DNA of 64,000 nucleotides from assembly GCA_964019335.1 (NCBI GenBank), contig OZ025749.1:62001-126000 (forward strand), written 5' to 3'. The position numbers and the translations under genes are program-made. The DNA is from Diplonema japonicum. Lineage: Eukaryota > Euglenozoa > Diplonemea > Diplonemida > Diplonemidae. The notes beneath the pieces are model-generated. The model was not told the origin of the DNA, did no database searches, and saw only the letters and a program-made list of their open reading frames with translations. Positions 10,322-20,299 of the stretch are shown here, piece after piece (the stretch's first letter is position 1; every line of letters starts with the position of its first letter).

Positions 10322-11971
10322 ATGTGGCGTGCAGCATGCTCTGTGGCCCTTGTCGGGCTGCTTGCGGTGCCTTCAGCGGCGCACCTGACTGTGGTGTGCA
10401 CGGCGACGTCGCCGCAGCAACCGAACTCGTTCGCCTTCTGGTTCATGACCTACGACCACAGCCCTGATGTGGACAAGGCACCTGGGATGGTGTACATCAA
10501 GGACCCCAGTGCGAACGTGGTGCAGGCGGAGTTCTCGAACTTCTGCAAACCAGGGTCGGGGCTGCCGAAGGGAGGGGCAACGGTGGACGTGTTCGAAAAC
10601 CTTTTGAAAACGCACTGCCTGGGACTGTCTGACCCGAGCGGGAGGGTCCCCATCTTCTCGGACAGCCAGCTGACCTGCTACAACCCAGACACGAACAACC
10701 CTATCCCCCACTACGCCCTGGGGGTGACGGGGAGCACCGCCGTCGACACCCCTTACCACACGAGCGTCATGACAGACTACTACTTCGTGGTGGTGGAGAA
10801 CACGAACGGGGACGTGTTGAAGTCGGGGAGCTACGTGACCTGGTTCACAGGGACGGACCAGAACATGGACCCCTGCAGCACGGACTACCCCTGTTCCCTC
10901 GCCTCGCAGGCCTGGACCTTCGACATCTCTGTGATCAACGGGGGCCCGAGGTGCAAGACGGCTCCCCCCTCTTCCCTGACGGCCAACGTGGTCCCCGCGA
11001 CGCTCAGCCAGTGCGACGGGTCGGTGCTCTCCATCTTCGTGGGGGAGGTGTGCCAGGCGCAGTGCGAGGCTGGCTACTCGAAGGCCGGGGTGCTGGAGTG
11101 CGTGGACAACGGGGACGGGACAGGGTCCTGGAGCAGCGGCTTCGCCTGCACGAACGACGTTGTGTGCGAGGTACCGTCGGCGGCGAACCAGAACAACCAC
11201 CTCATCAGCCCGGACATCAAGGGAGTGCTTCCCCCGTGCGGGGCGCTCACCCCCGCGGACACGAGCTGCCCGTACACCTGCAACGGGTTCGGACACCAGA
11301 CAGGTCCCGGGAAGATCAGGTGCACCAACGTGAACGGGAAGGGGGTGTGGAAGGCGGACGTGGCTGCGGGAGGGTACGACGGATGCGCTTGGACGGTCGC
11401 CCCGCCCCCTACCCCGCAGCCCACCAATGTTCCGTGCAATGACGGGGTGGAGGTGGTGGTGGGGGCAGGACCTTCTTCTGCTGTCCTTCTCGGGACCCCT
11501 TTGGACGGGGAGGACCGCTTCGAAGGCAGTGGGGTGAGGCTCACAGGCATCCCTTCGAGCCTGCGACAGACGAGGCTGCACGTCCCCGCCCTCCCTGTGG
11601 CCGAGGGGACCTCGATGGAGCTGAAGTGCTGTGGAACGGAGGAGTGCGAGTTCGTGGTGTCCCACTACCACTGCCCTCCTTGCTCTAGAAAGGTGAATGG
11701 GGGCTTCCCCTCCCTCCTCCCCCTCTCTGGTTTTACGTCCGCCTCCTGCGCACCTCGGTACGGCACCACAGAGCAGAGGATGGTCTCCTACAGGATCCAG
11801 GTGCAGCCGGGGGAGTCCGTTGAGGTCCCCAAGACCACCACAGAGGCCTCCTCTTTCGTCGTCTTCAGCCAGACTGGGGCCCTTCCCAGTGATTGGTGTC
11901 CTGCTCTGAAGAACAGGGGTTGTGGAGGACCCTGTCCCGTCACTGCTTGCTCTTGCCACACTACCTTGTGA
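10322..11971 (+). CDS. Secreted sushi-like protein, copy 3
   Basis: The protein is identical to copy 1. It has the A haplotype at both silent sites (A at 10687, G at 11245) and a 26 A run upstream, matching copy 1 rather than its immediate neighbours. Confidence 0.9.
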   Translation: MWRAACSVALVGLLAVPSAAHLTVVCTATSPQQPNSFAFWFMTYDHSPDVDKAPGMVYIKDPSANVVQAEFSNFCKPGSGLPKGGATVDVFENLLKTHCLGLSDPSGRVPIFSDSQLTCYNPDTNNPIPHYALGVTGSTAVDTPYHTSVMTDYYFVVVENTNGDVLKSGSYVTWFTGTDQNMDPCSTDYPCSLASQAWTFDISVINGGPRCKTAPPSSLTANVVPATLSQCDGSVLSIFVGEVCQAQCEAGYSKAGVLECVDNGDGTGSWSSGFACTNDVVCEVPSAANQNNHLISPDIKGVLPPCGALTPADTSCPYTCNGFGHQTGPGKIRCTNVNGKGVWKADVAAGGYDGCAWTVAPPPTPQPTNVPCNDGVEVVVGAGPSSAVLLGTPLDGEDRFEGSGVRLTGIPSSLRQTRLHVPALPVAEGTSMELKCCGTEECEFVVSHYHCPPCSRKVNGGFPSLLPLSGFTSASCAPRYGTTEQRMVSYRIQVQPGESVEVPKTTTEASSFVVFSQTGALPSDWCPALKNRGCGGPCPVTACSCHTTL

Positions 11972-12348
11972 TGAGGATGATGATGATGATGTGTGGGCAA
12001 AAGCGCGAATTAATTTTTTTTTATTTCAACAAGTTTAATCTACTTCCCTCTCTTCAAGCAACTTTTGCTCCTTTTGCTTCCTGAAAGAAGAAAGAAAAGA
12101 AAATGCAATTACCTCTCTTTGCATTTTATTTTTCGTTCTCTTTTTTTATTTTTAGGTGGAACAAGAACAAACCCGCCCACAAACCCGCAAGTTTCTGCAG
12201 TCCTGCTCTGAAGAACGGGGGTTGTGGAGGACCCTGTCCCGTCACAGTTTGCTCTTGCCACGATACCTTGTGATGTGGTGGACAGGGGCGAAGTTTTTAA
12301 TTTATTATTCACCTAAAAAAAATCATTTTAACGAATTCCTCTTCTTCT

Positions 12349-12390
<42 letters not shown>

Positions 12391-13879
12391 CTCAGGGTGA
12401 AAAAGAAAAAAGAGCAATTTTTTTGCCTTTGCAATTTGTTTCTTTTTCCTCCCGCCTTTTTTTTCATTCCCCCAACAATCCCTTCTACCACAATTCAACC
12501 CTTAATTCGGCGAATGAGGAGTAAACACCTTTTTCGAAAGGTGCTGCCTATCTCGTCTCTGAAATTGTTTCTTGCTGTCTGCTGAGGGCATCTTCACCAT
12601 CATGGACTTCACGTACTACCCCTTCGGGAACGCGGGTACATGGGCCTTCACTGCGACTCGCTGCACATTCAAAACCCGCAGAACATCGTGCCGATACCCC
12701 ACGAACAGGCAGCAAACTGCACGAGCGCAGAATCTTGGTTACCCGGGACGCACCGGCTGGGGTTGAGCTGTACACCGCACGCATTAAGGACACGACGCCC
12801 GGAACGCAGAAGAAGCTACAACTCGGCCGCGGCGCGCCCCCTGTAATGTTTTTCTTCTTTTTCTCTGCTTTTCTTTTTTTTGCTTCTCATTTCCAAAATT
12901 CAACCTTCCATTCGGCAACCGAGGAGGCTTTTGATGTAAAAGGCCTCTCTCTTGTCTCTGAAAACATGGGGAAAAAATAAAATAAAAAATAAAAAGCCAA
13001 TCATGTTATCGTTCTCATAATCCTCTTTCAAAAAAAAAGAGGAAAAAAAAAAAAAAAAAAATCGCTCTAGAATTCCCTTTCCCTCCCCCCTTTTCATTGT
13101 TTGCCTCGTACATGATACAAGGTTTGTACTTCCCCCCTTGGGGATGACTATCATTTACTGAAGACAAGTGACAGGGGGGGGGGTTTTTTTTGGGTACTGG
13201 TAAGCGAAAACGTCTTCTTTCTTTCTCTCTCTTTTTTCTTCTTCTCTCTCTCCATCCCCCCTGTTTTTTTTTCTTCTTCTCTTTTTAGGAAAAGAAACAT
13301 TGTGTGTTAGACCCAAGCATAACAGGGGTTCCCCACCCCCACCCCTCCCAAAGTACACACAAGTATGATGCGGCATTTACGACCCCCTTCAGGGAACGGT
13401 TTCGCGGCCAAGGGTCGGGCGAACCGACGGTGTCATTGACAGAAAGGGAGTTTTATTTCAGTGACTAAGAGCATCTACAAGGCGGTTCTGGTGTTCTCTC
13501 GTACTCCCCCAAGGGCACATACGACCCGCGGGACAAGCCAGAGTTCTTTGTTGTTCCTTTATCAGCAAACGATACCGACGGCCGGGTCGTTGCCCGTTTG
13601 CGATCGCCTCCCTCAACTCTTCAGTTTCGCTCCGTGATAAACTGGGACCTAGAAGAACAACGTACATGGCATTAGAGAAGGAGATCCAACCGATTCTGTG
13701 GTGTCTTGTGTGATCTGTGAACCGGGTGGAGATACTGATCGACAGGGTGATGAAGGTGACGGTGTTCCTGACAGACATGGCACACTTCGCAAGGGCGAAT
13801 GAGGTGTTCTCGAAGTACTTTCGCCAGTGTCGAAGCACAATGGCGATGATGGGAGCTCGTTAGCATTTTTCGTAGCGAA

Positions 13880-13917
<38 letters not shown>

Positions 13918-14013
13918 GTTAAAATCCGGCGGCCGCACTCTTCCCCTCTTACTAGAAGTGGAAAACCGACAAACAGTTTTAGTTTCTTCTTCTTTTTTTT
14001 TTTCCCTCCGAAC

Positions 14014-14044
<31 letters not shown>

Positions 14045-14078
14045 CCAGGTAACCCTTTTTACCACTTTCCACAAACAG
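11972..14078. other. Array spacer S3 (type B)
   Basis: It carries the type B marker set seen in S1: a 35 T run, a 19 A run ending at 13061 and CTTCTC. Content includes the fragment from 12572 and the minus-strand ORF 13458-13838. Confidence 0.8.
12156..12273 (+). other. Candidate alternative terminal exon (copy in S3)
   Basis: Same acceptor-like site, phase and CSCHDTL stop as in the other spacers. Confidence 0.45.
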
Positions 14079-15728
14079 ATGTGGCGTGCAGCATGCTCTG
14101 TGGCCCTTGTCGGGCTGCTTGCGGTGCCTTCAGCGGCGCACCTGACTGTGGTGTGCACGGCGACGTCGCCGCAGCAACCGAACTCGTTCGCCTTCTGGTT
14201 CATGACCTACGACCACAGCCCTGATGTGGACAAGGCACCTGGGATGGTGTACATCAAGGACCCCAGTGCGAACGTGGTGCAGGCGGAGTTCTCGAACTTC
14301 TGCAAACCAGGGTCGGGGCTGCCGAAGGGAGGGGCAACGGTGGACGTGTTCGAAAACCTTTTGAAAACGCACTGCCTGGGACTGTCTGACCCGAGCGGGA
14401 GGGTCCCCATCTTCTCGGACAGCCAGCTGACCTGCTACAACCCGGACACGAACAACCCTATCCCCCACTACGCCCTGGGGGTGACGGGGAGCACCGCCGT
14501 CGACACCCCTTACCACACGAGCGTCATGACAGACTACTACTTCGTGGTGGTGGAGAACACGAACGGGGACGTGTTGAAGTCGGGGAGCTACGTGACCTGG
14601 TTCACAGGGACGGACCAGAACATGGACCCCTGCAGCACGGACTACCCCTGTTCCCTCGCCTCGCAGGCCTGGACCTTCGACATCTCTGTGATCAACGGGG
14701 GCCCGAGGTGCAAGACGGCTCCCCCCTCTTCCCTGACGGCCAACGTGGTCCCCGCGACGCTCAGCCAGTGCGACGGGTCGGTGCTCTCCATCTTCGTGGG
14801 GGAGGTGTGCCAGGCGCAGTGCGAGGCTGGCTACTCGAAGGCCGGGGTGCTGGAGTGCGTGGACAACGGGGACGGGACAGGGTCCTGGAGCAGCGGCTTC
14901 GCCTGCACGAACGACGTTGTGTGCGAGGTACCGTCGGCGGCGAACCAGAACAACCACCTCATCAGCCCGGACATCAAGGGAGTGCTTCCCCCGTGCGGGG
15001 CACTCACCCCCGCGGACACGAGCTGCCCGTACACCTGCAACGGGTTCGGACACCAGACAGGTCCCGGGAAGATCAGGTGCACCAACGTGAACGGGAAGGG
15101 GGTGTGGAAGGCGGACGTGGCTGCGGGAGGGTACGACGGATGCGCTTGGACGGTCGCCCCGCCCCCTACCCCGCAGCCCACCAATGTTCCGTGCAATGAC
15201 GGGGTGGAGGTGGTGGTGGGGGCAGGACCTTCTTCTGCTGTCCTTCTCGGGACCCCTTTGGACGGGGAGGACCGCTTCGAAGGCAGTGGGGTGAGGCTCA
15301 CAGGCATCCCTTCGAGCCTGCGACAGACGAGGCTGCACGTCCCCGCCCTCCCTGTGGCCGAGGGGACCTCGATGGAGCTGAAGTGCTGTGGAACGGAGGA
15401 GTGCGAGTTCGTGGTGTCCCACTACCACTGCCCTCCTTGCTCTAGAAAGGTGAATGGGGGCTTCCCCTCCCTCCTCCCCCTCTCTGGTTTTACGTCCGCC
15501 TCCTGCGCACCTCGGTACGGCACCACAGAGCAGAGGATGGTCTCCTACAGGATCCAGGTGCAGCCGGGGGAGTCCGTTGAGGTCCCCAAGACCACCACAG
15601 AGGCCTCCTCTTTCGTCGTCTTCAGCCAGACTGGGGCCCTTCCCAGTGATTGGTGTCCTGCTCTGAAGAACAGGGGTTGTGGAGGACCCTGTCCCGTCAC
15701 TGCTTGCTCTTGCCACACTACCTTGTGA
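14079..15728 (+). CDS. Secreted sushi-like protein, copy 4
   Basis: The protein is identical to copy 1. It has the B haplotype at both silent sites (G at 14444, A at 15002) and a 27 A run upstream, matching copy 2. Confidence 0.9.
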   Translation: MWRAACSVALVGLLAVPSAAHLTVVCTATSPQQPNSFAFWFMTYDHSPDVDKAPGMVYIKDPSANVVQAEFSNFCKPGSGLPKGGATVDVFENLLKTHCLGLSDPSGRVPIFSDSQLTCYNPDTNNPIPHYALGVTGSTAVDTPYHTSVMTDYYFVVVENTNGDVLKSGSYVTWFTGTDQNMDPCSTDYPCSLASQAWTFDISVINGGPRCKTAPPSSLTANVVPATLSQCDGSVLSIFVGEVCQAQCEAGYSKAGVLECVDNGDGTGSWSSGFACTNDVVCEVPSAANQNNHLISPDIKGVLPPCGALTPADTSCPYTCNGFGHQTGPGKIRCTNVNGKGVWKADVAAGGYDGCAWTVAPPPTPQPTNVPCNDGVEVVVGAGPSSAVLLGTPLDGEDRFEGSGVRLTGIPSSLRQTRLHVPALPVAEGTSMELKCCGTEECEFVVSHYHCPPCSRKVNGGFPSLLPLSGFTSASCAPRYGTTEQRMVSYRIQVQPGESVEVPKTTTEASSFVVFSQTGALPSDWCPALKNRGCGGPCPVTACSCHTTL

Positions 15729-16105
15729 TGAGGATGATGATGATGATGTGTGGGCAAAAGCGCGAATTAATTTTTTTTTATTTCAACAAGTTTAATCTAC
15801 TTCCCTCTCTTCAAGCAACTTTTGCTCCTTTTGCTTCCTGAAAGAAGAAAGAAAAGAAAATGCAATTACCTCTCTTTGCATTTTATTTTTCGTTCTCTTT
15901 TTTTATTTTTAGGTGGAACAAGAACAAACCCGCCCACAAACCCGCAAGTTTCTGCAGTCCTGCTCTGAAGAACGGGGGTTGTGGAGGACCCTGTCCCGTC
16001 ACAGTTTGCTCTTGCCACGATACCTTGTGATGTGGTGGACAGGGGCGAAGTTTTTAATTTATTATTCACCTAAAAAAAATCATTTTAACGAATTCCTCTT
16101 CTTCT

Positions 16106-16147
<42 letters not shown>

Positions 16148-17635
16148 CTCAGGGTGAAAAAGAAAAAAGAGCAATTTTTTTGCCTTTGCAATTTGTTTCT
16201 TTTTCCTCCCGCCTTTTTTTTCATTCCCCCAACAATCCCTTCTACCACAATTCAACCCTTAATTCGGCGAATGAGGAGTAAACACCTTTTTCGAAAGGTG
16301 CTGCCTATCTCGTCTCTGAAATTGTTTCTTGCTGTCTGCTGAGGGCATCTTCACCATCATGGACTTCACGTACTACCCCTTCGGGAACGCGGGTACATGG
16401 GCCTTCACTGCGACTCGCTGCACATTCAAAACCCGCAGAACATCGTGCCGATACCCCACGAACAGGCAGCAAACTGCACGAGCGCAGAATCTTGGTTACC
16501 CGGGACGCACCGGCTGGGGTTGAGCTGTACACCGCACGCATTAAGGACACGACGCCCGGAACGCAGAAGAAGCTACAACTCGGCCGCGGCGCGCCCCCTG
16601 TAATGTTTTTCTTCTTTTTCTCTGCTTTTCTTTTTTTTGCTTCTCATTTCCAAAATTCAACCTTCCATTCGGCAACCGAGGAGGCTTTTGATGTAAAAGG
16701 CCTCTCTCTTGTCTCTGAAAACATGGGGAAAAAATAAAATAAAAAATAAAAAGCCAATCATGTTATCGTTCTCATAATCCTCTTTCAAAAAAAAAGAGGA
16801 AAAAAAAAAAAAAAAAATCGCTCTAGAATTCCCTTTCCCTCCCCCCTTTTCATTGTTTGCCTCGTACATGATACAAGGTTTGTACTTCCCCCCTTGGGGA
16901 TGACTATCATTTACTGAAGACAAGTGACAGGGGGGGGGGTTTTTTTTGGGTACTGGTAAGCGAAAACGTCTTCTTTCTTTCTCTCTCTTTTTTCTTCTTC
17001 TCTCTCTCCATCCCCCCTGTTTTTTTTTCTTCTTCTCTTTTTAGGAAAAGAAACATTGTGTGTTAGACCCAAGCATAACAGGGGTTCCCCACCCCCACCC
17101 CTCCCAAAGTACACACAAGTATGATGCGGCATTTACGACCCCCTTCAGGGAACGGTTTCGCGGCCAAGGGTCGGGCGAACCGACGGTGTCATTGACAGAA
17201 AGGGAGTTTTATTTCAGTGACTAAGAGCATCTACAAGGCGGTTCTGGTGTTCTCTCGTACTCCCCCAAGGGCACATACGACCCGCGGGACAAGCCAGAGT
17301 TCTTTGTTGTTCCTTTATCAGCAAACGATACCGACGGCCGGGTCGTTGCCCGTTTGCGATCGCCTCCCTCAACTCTTCAGTTTCGCTCCGTGATAAACTG
17401 GGACCTAGAAGAACAACGTACATGGCATTAGAGAAGGAGATCCAACCGATTCTGTGGTGTCTTGTGTGATCTGTGAACCGGGTGGAGATACTGATCGACA
17501 GGGTGATGAAGGTGACGGTGTTCCTGACAGACATGGCACACTTCGCAAGGGCGAATGAGGTGTTCTCGAAGTACTTTCGCCAGTGTCGAAGCACAATGGC
17601 GATGATGGGAGCTCGTTAGCATTTTTCGTAGCGAA

Positions 17636-17672
<37 letters not shown>

Positions 17673-17768
17673 GTTAAAATCCGGCGGCCGCACTCTTCCC
17701 CTCTTACTAGAAGTGGAAAACCGACAAACAGTTTTAGTTTCTTCTTCTTTTTTTTTTTCCCTCCGAAC

Positions 17769-17799
<31 letters not shown>

Positions 17800-17833
17800 C
17801 CAGGTAACCCTTTTTACCACTTTCCACAAACAG
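15729..17833. other. Array spacer S4 (B-like, mosaic)
   Basis: It would be type A if strict alternation continued, but it carries a 35 T run and CTTCTC (B) with an 18 A run (one off the B value of 19). Content includes the fragment from 16329 and the minus-strand ORF 17214-17594. The break in alternation lies here and in copy 5. Confidence 0.75.
15913..16030 (+). other. Candidate alternative terminal exon (copy in S4)
   Basis: Same acceptor-like site, phase and CSCHDTL stop as in the other spacers. The last array gene (copy 5) has no such duplicate downstream. Confidence 0.45.
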
Positions 17834-19483
17834 ATGTGGCGTGCAGCATGCTCTGTGGCCCTTGTCGGGCTGCTTGCGGTGCCTTCAGCGGCGCACCTGA
17901 CTGTGGTGTGCACGGCGACGTCGCCGCAGCAACCGAACTCGTTCGCCTTCTGGTTCATGACCTACGACCACAGCCCTGATGTGGACAAGGCACCTGGGAT
18001 GGTGTACATCAAGGACCCCAGTGCGAACGTGGTGCAGGCGGAGTTCTCGAACTTCTGCAAACCAGGGTCGGGGCTGCCGAAGGGAGGGGCAACGGTGGAC
18101 GTGTTCGAAAACCTTTTGAAAACGCACTGCCTGGGACTGTCTGACCCGAGCGGGAGGGTCCCCATCTTCTCGGACAGCCAGCTGACCTGCTACAACCCGG
18201 ACACGAACAACCCTATCCCCCACTACGCCCTGGGGGTGACGGGGAGCACCGCCGTCGACACCCCTTACCACACGAGCGTCATGACAGACTACTACTTCGT
18301 GGTGGTGGAGAACACGAACGGGGACGTGTTGAAGTCGGGGAGCTACGTGACCTGGTTCACAGGGACGGACCAGAACATGGACCCCTGCAGCACGGACTAC
18401 CCCTGTTCCCTCGCCTCGCAGGCCTGGACCTTCGACATCTCTGTGATCAACGGGGGCCCGAGGTGCAAGACGGCTCCCCCCTCTTCCCTGACGGCCAACG
18501 TGGTCCCCGCGACGCTCAGCCAGTGCGACGGGTCGGTGCTCTCCATCTTCGTGGGGGAGGTGTGCCAGGCGCAGTGCGAGGCTGGCTACTCGAAGGCCGG
18601 GGTGCTGGAGTGCGTGGACAACGGGGACGGGACAGGGTCCTGGAGCAGCGGCTTCGCCTGCACGAACGACGTTGTGTGCGAGGTACCGTCGGCGGCGAAC
18701 CAGAACAACCACCTCATCAGCCCGGACATCAAGGGAGTGCTTCCCCCGTGCGGGGCGCTCACCCCCGCGGACACGAGCTGCCCGTACACCTGCAACGGGT
18801 TCGGACACCAGACAGGTCCCGGGAAGATCAGGTGCACCAACGTGAACGGGAAGGGGGTGTGGAAGGCGGACGTGGCTGCGGGAGGGTACGACGGATGCGC
18901 TTGGACGGTCGCCCCGCCCCCTACCCCGCAGCCCACCAATGTTCCGTGCAATGACGGGGTGGAGGTGGTGGTGGGGGCAGGACCTTCTTCTGCTGTCCTT
19001 CTCGGGACCCCTTTGGACGGGGAGGACCGCTTCGAAGGCAGTGGGGTGAGGCTCACAGGCATCCCTTCGAGCCTGCGACAGACGAGGCTGCACGTCCCCG
19101 CCCTCCCTGTGGCCGAGGGGACCTCGATGGAGCTGAAGTGCTGTGGAACGGAGGAGTGCGAGTTCGTGGTGTCCCACTACCACTGCCCTCCTTGCTCTAG
19201 AAAGGTGAATGGGGGCTTCCCCTCCCTCCTCCCCCTCTCTGGTTTTACGTCCGCCTCCTGCGCACCTCGGTACGGCACCACAGAGCAGAGGATGGTCTCC
19301 TACAGGATCCAGGTGCAGCCGGGGGAGTCCGTTGAGGTCCCCAAGACCACCACAGAGGCCTCCTCTTTCGTCGTCTTCAGCCAGACTGGGGCCCTTCCCA
19401 GTGATTGGTGTCCTGCTCTGAAGAACAGGGGTTGTGGAGGACCCTGTCCCGTCACTGCTTGCTCTTGCCACACTACCTTGTGA
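17834..19483 (+). CDS. Secreted sushi-like protein, copy 5 (last of array)
   Basis: The protein is identical to copy 1. At the two silent sites it is G (18199, B state) and G (18757, A state), so it is a recombinant of the two haplotypes. It is the last copy, and its 3' flank diverges about 30 bp after the stop. Confidence 0.9.
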   Translation: MWRAACSVALVGLLAVPSAAHLTVVCTATSPQQPNSFAFWFMTYDHSPDVDKAPGMVYIKDPSANVVQAEFSNFCKPGSGLPKGGATVDVFENLLKTHCLGLSDPSGRVPIFSDSQLTCYNPDTNNPIPHYALGVTGSTAVDTPYHTSVMTDYYFVVVENTNGDVLKSGSYVTWFTGTDQNMDPCSTDYPCSLASQAWTFDISVINGGPRCKTAPPSSLTANVVPATLSQCDGSVLSIFVGEVCQAQCEAGYSKAGVLECVDNGDGTGSWSSGFACTNDVVCEVPSAANQNNHLISPDIKGVLPPCGALTPADTSCPYTCNGFGHQTGPGKIRCTNVNGKGVWKADVAAGGYDGCAWTVAPPPTPQPTNVPCNDGVEVVVGAGPSSAVLLGTPLDGEDRFEGSGVRLTGIPSSLRQTRLHVPALPVAEGTSMELKCCGTEECEFVVSHYHCPPCSRKVNGGFPSLLPLSGFTSASCAPRYGTTEQRMVSYRIQVQPGESVEVPKTTTEASSFVVFSQTGALPSDWCPALKNRGCGGPCPVTACSCHTTL

Positions 19484-20295
19484 TGAGGATGATGATGATG
19501 ATGTGTGGGCAAAAGCGAGAATTGATATTTTTATTTATTTCACCCATGTTTAATCTACCGGTAGGTTAAACTTTTTTTCCTTGGTCCCTCTCTTTCAAAC
19601 AACTTCTTTGCTTCCCTTTTTACATTTATAAAAAAGAATCGTTTTAAAGTAGAACAAGAACAAACGAGAGTCGAAGAAAAAAGGAAAACTGAAAAAAAAA
19701 AAAAAGAAAAAAAAAAAAAAAAAAAAAAAAACAAGAGCAATCATCTTATTTTTTTTTATATTGTCTCTTTTCTTTTTCAATATTTCTTTTTCGTTCCTTC
19801 CTTTCGTTTCTTCTTTTTCTCTTTTTCTCTGCTTTTCTTTTTTTGCTTCTCATTTCCAATTCAACCCTCCATTCGGCAACCGAGGAGGCTTTTGATGTAA
19901 AAGGCCTCTCTCTTGTCTCTGAAAATATGGGGAAAAAATAAAATAAAAAATAAAAAGCCAATCATGTTATCGTTCTCATAATCCTCTTTCAAAAATAAAA
20001 AAGAAAAAAAAAAATCGCTCTAGAATTCCCTTTCCCTCCCCCCTTTTCATTGTTTGCCTCGTACATGATACAAAGTTTGTACTTCCCCCCTTGGGGATGA
20101 CTATCATTTACTGAAGACAAGTGACAGGGGGGGGTTTTTTTTTGGGTACTGGTAAGCGAAAACGTCTTCTTTCTTTCTCTCTCTTTTTTTTCTTCTTCTT
20201 TCTTTCGAACAAAAAACTTCTTTCTGAGGACGTATTACTTCTTTCCACCCCCCCCTCAATTTTTTTTTTCTCTAGGTCATGCCGTACACGGGAAA
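19484..20295. other. Diverged right flank of the array
   Basis: Within about 30 bp of the stop the sequence departs from the other spacers. About 550 bp are missing relative to them, including the terminal-exon duplicate and the degenerate fragment. From about 19830 to 20195 it is again close to spacer sequence (compare 1610-1965) with several indels. The minus-strand ORF and the gene upstream region are absent. It ends in a pyrimidine tract and CTCTAG at 20271-20275, a possible 3' splice site just upstream of the next gene. Confidence 0.7.
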
Positions 20296-20299
20296 ATGA
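20279..20299 (+). promoter_or_regulatory. Upstream mini-ORF overlapping the next start codon (ATGA)
   Basis: A six-codon frame (MPYTGK) begins just after a TCTCTAG acceptor-like site. Its TGA overlaps the ATG at 20296 in the sequence ATGA. Such an arrangement can lower initiation or allow re-initiation. No expression evidence is available. Confidence 0.35.

Larger units (their letters stand above)
1..20195 (+). repeat. Tandem array of ~3.75 kb units, each with one sushi-like secreted-protein gene
   Basis: Gene starts at 2811, 6569, 10322, 14079 and 17834 give periods of 3758, 3753, 3757 and 3755 bp. The left edge cuts a sixth unit, so the array extends beyond the window. Units are nearly identical across gene and spacer. 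The differences I found are homopolymer lengths and a few SNPs, and these alternate between neighbours (see findings). On the right the last gene is followed by a diverged, shortened spacer. Homology to the other spacers resumes near 19830 and fades near 20195. Near-identity of noncoding homopolymer-rich spacers implies recent amplification or ongoing homogenisation by unequal exchange or gene conversion. Inference: the array raises dosage of the secreted product. Confidence 0.95.
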
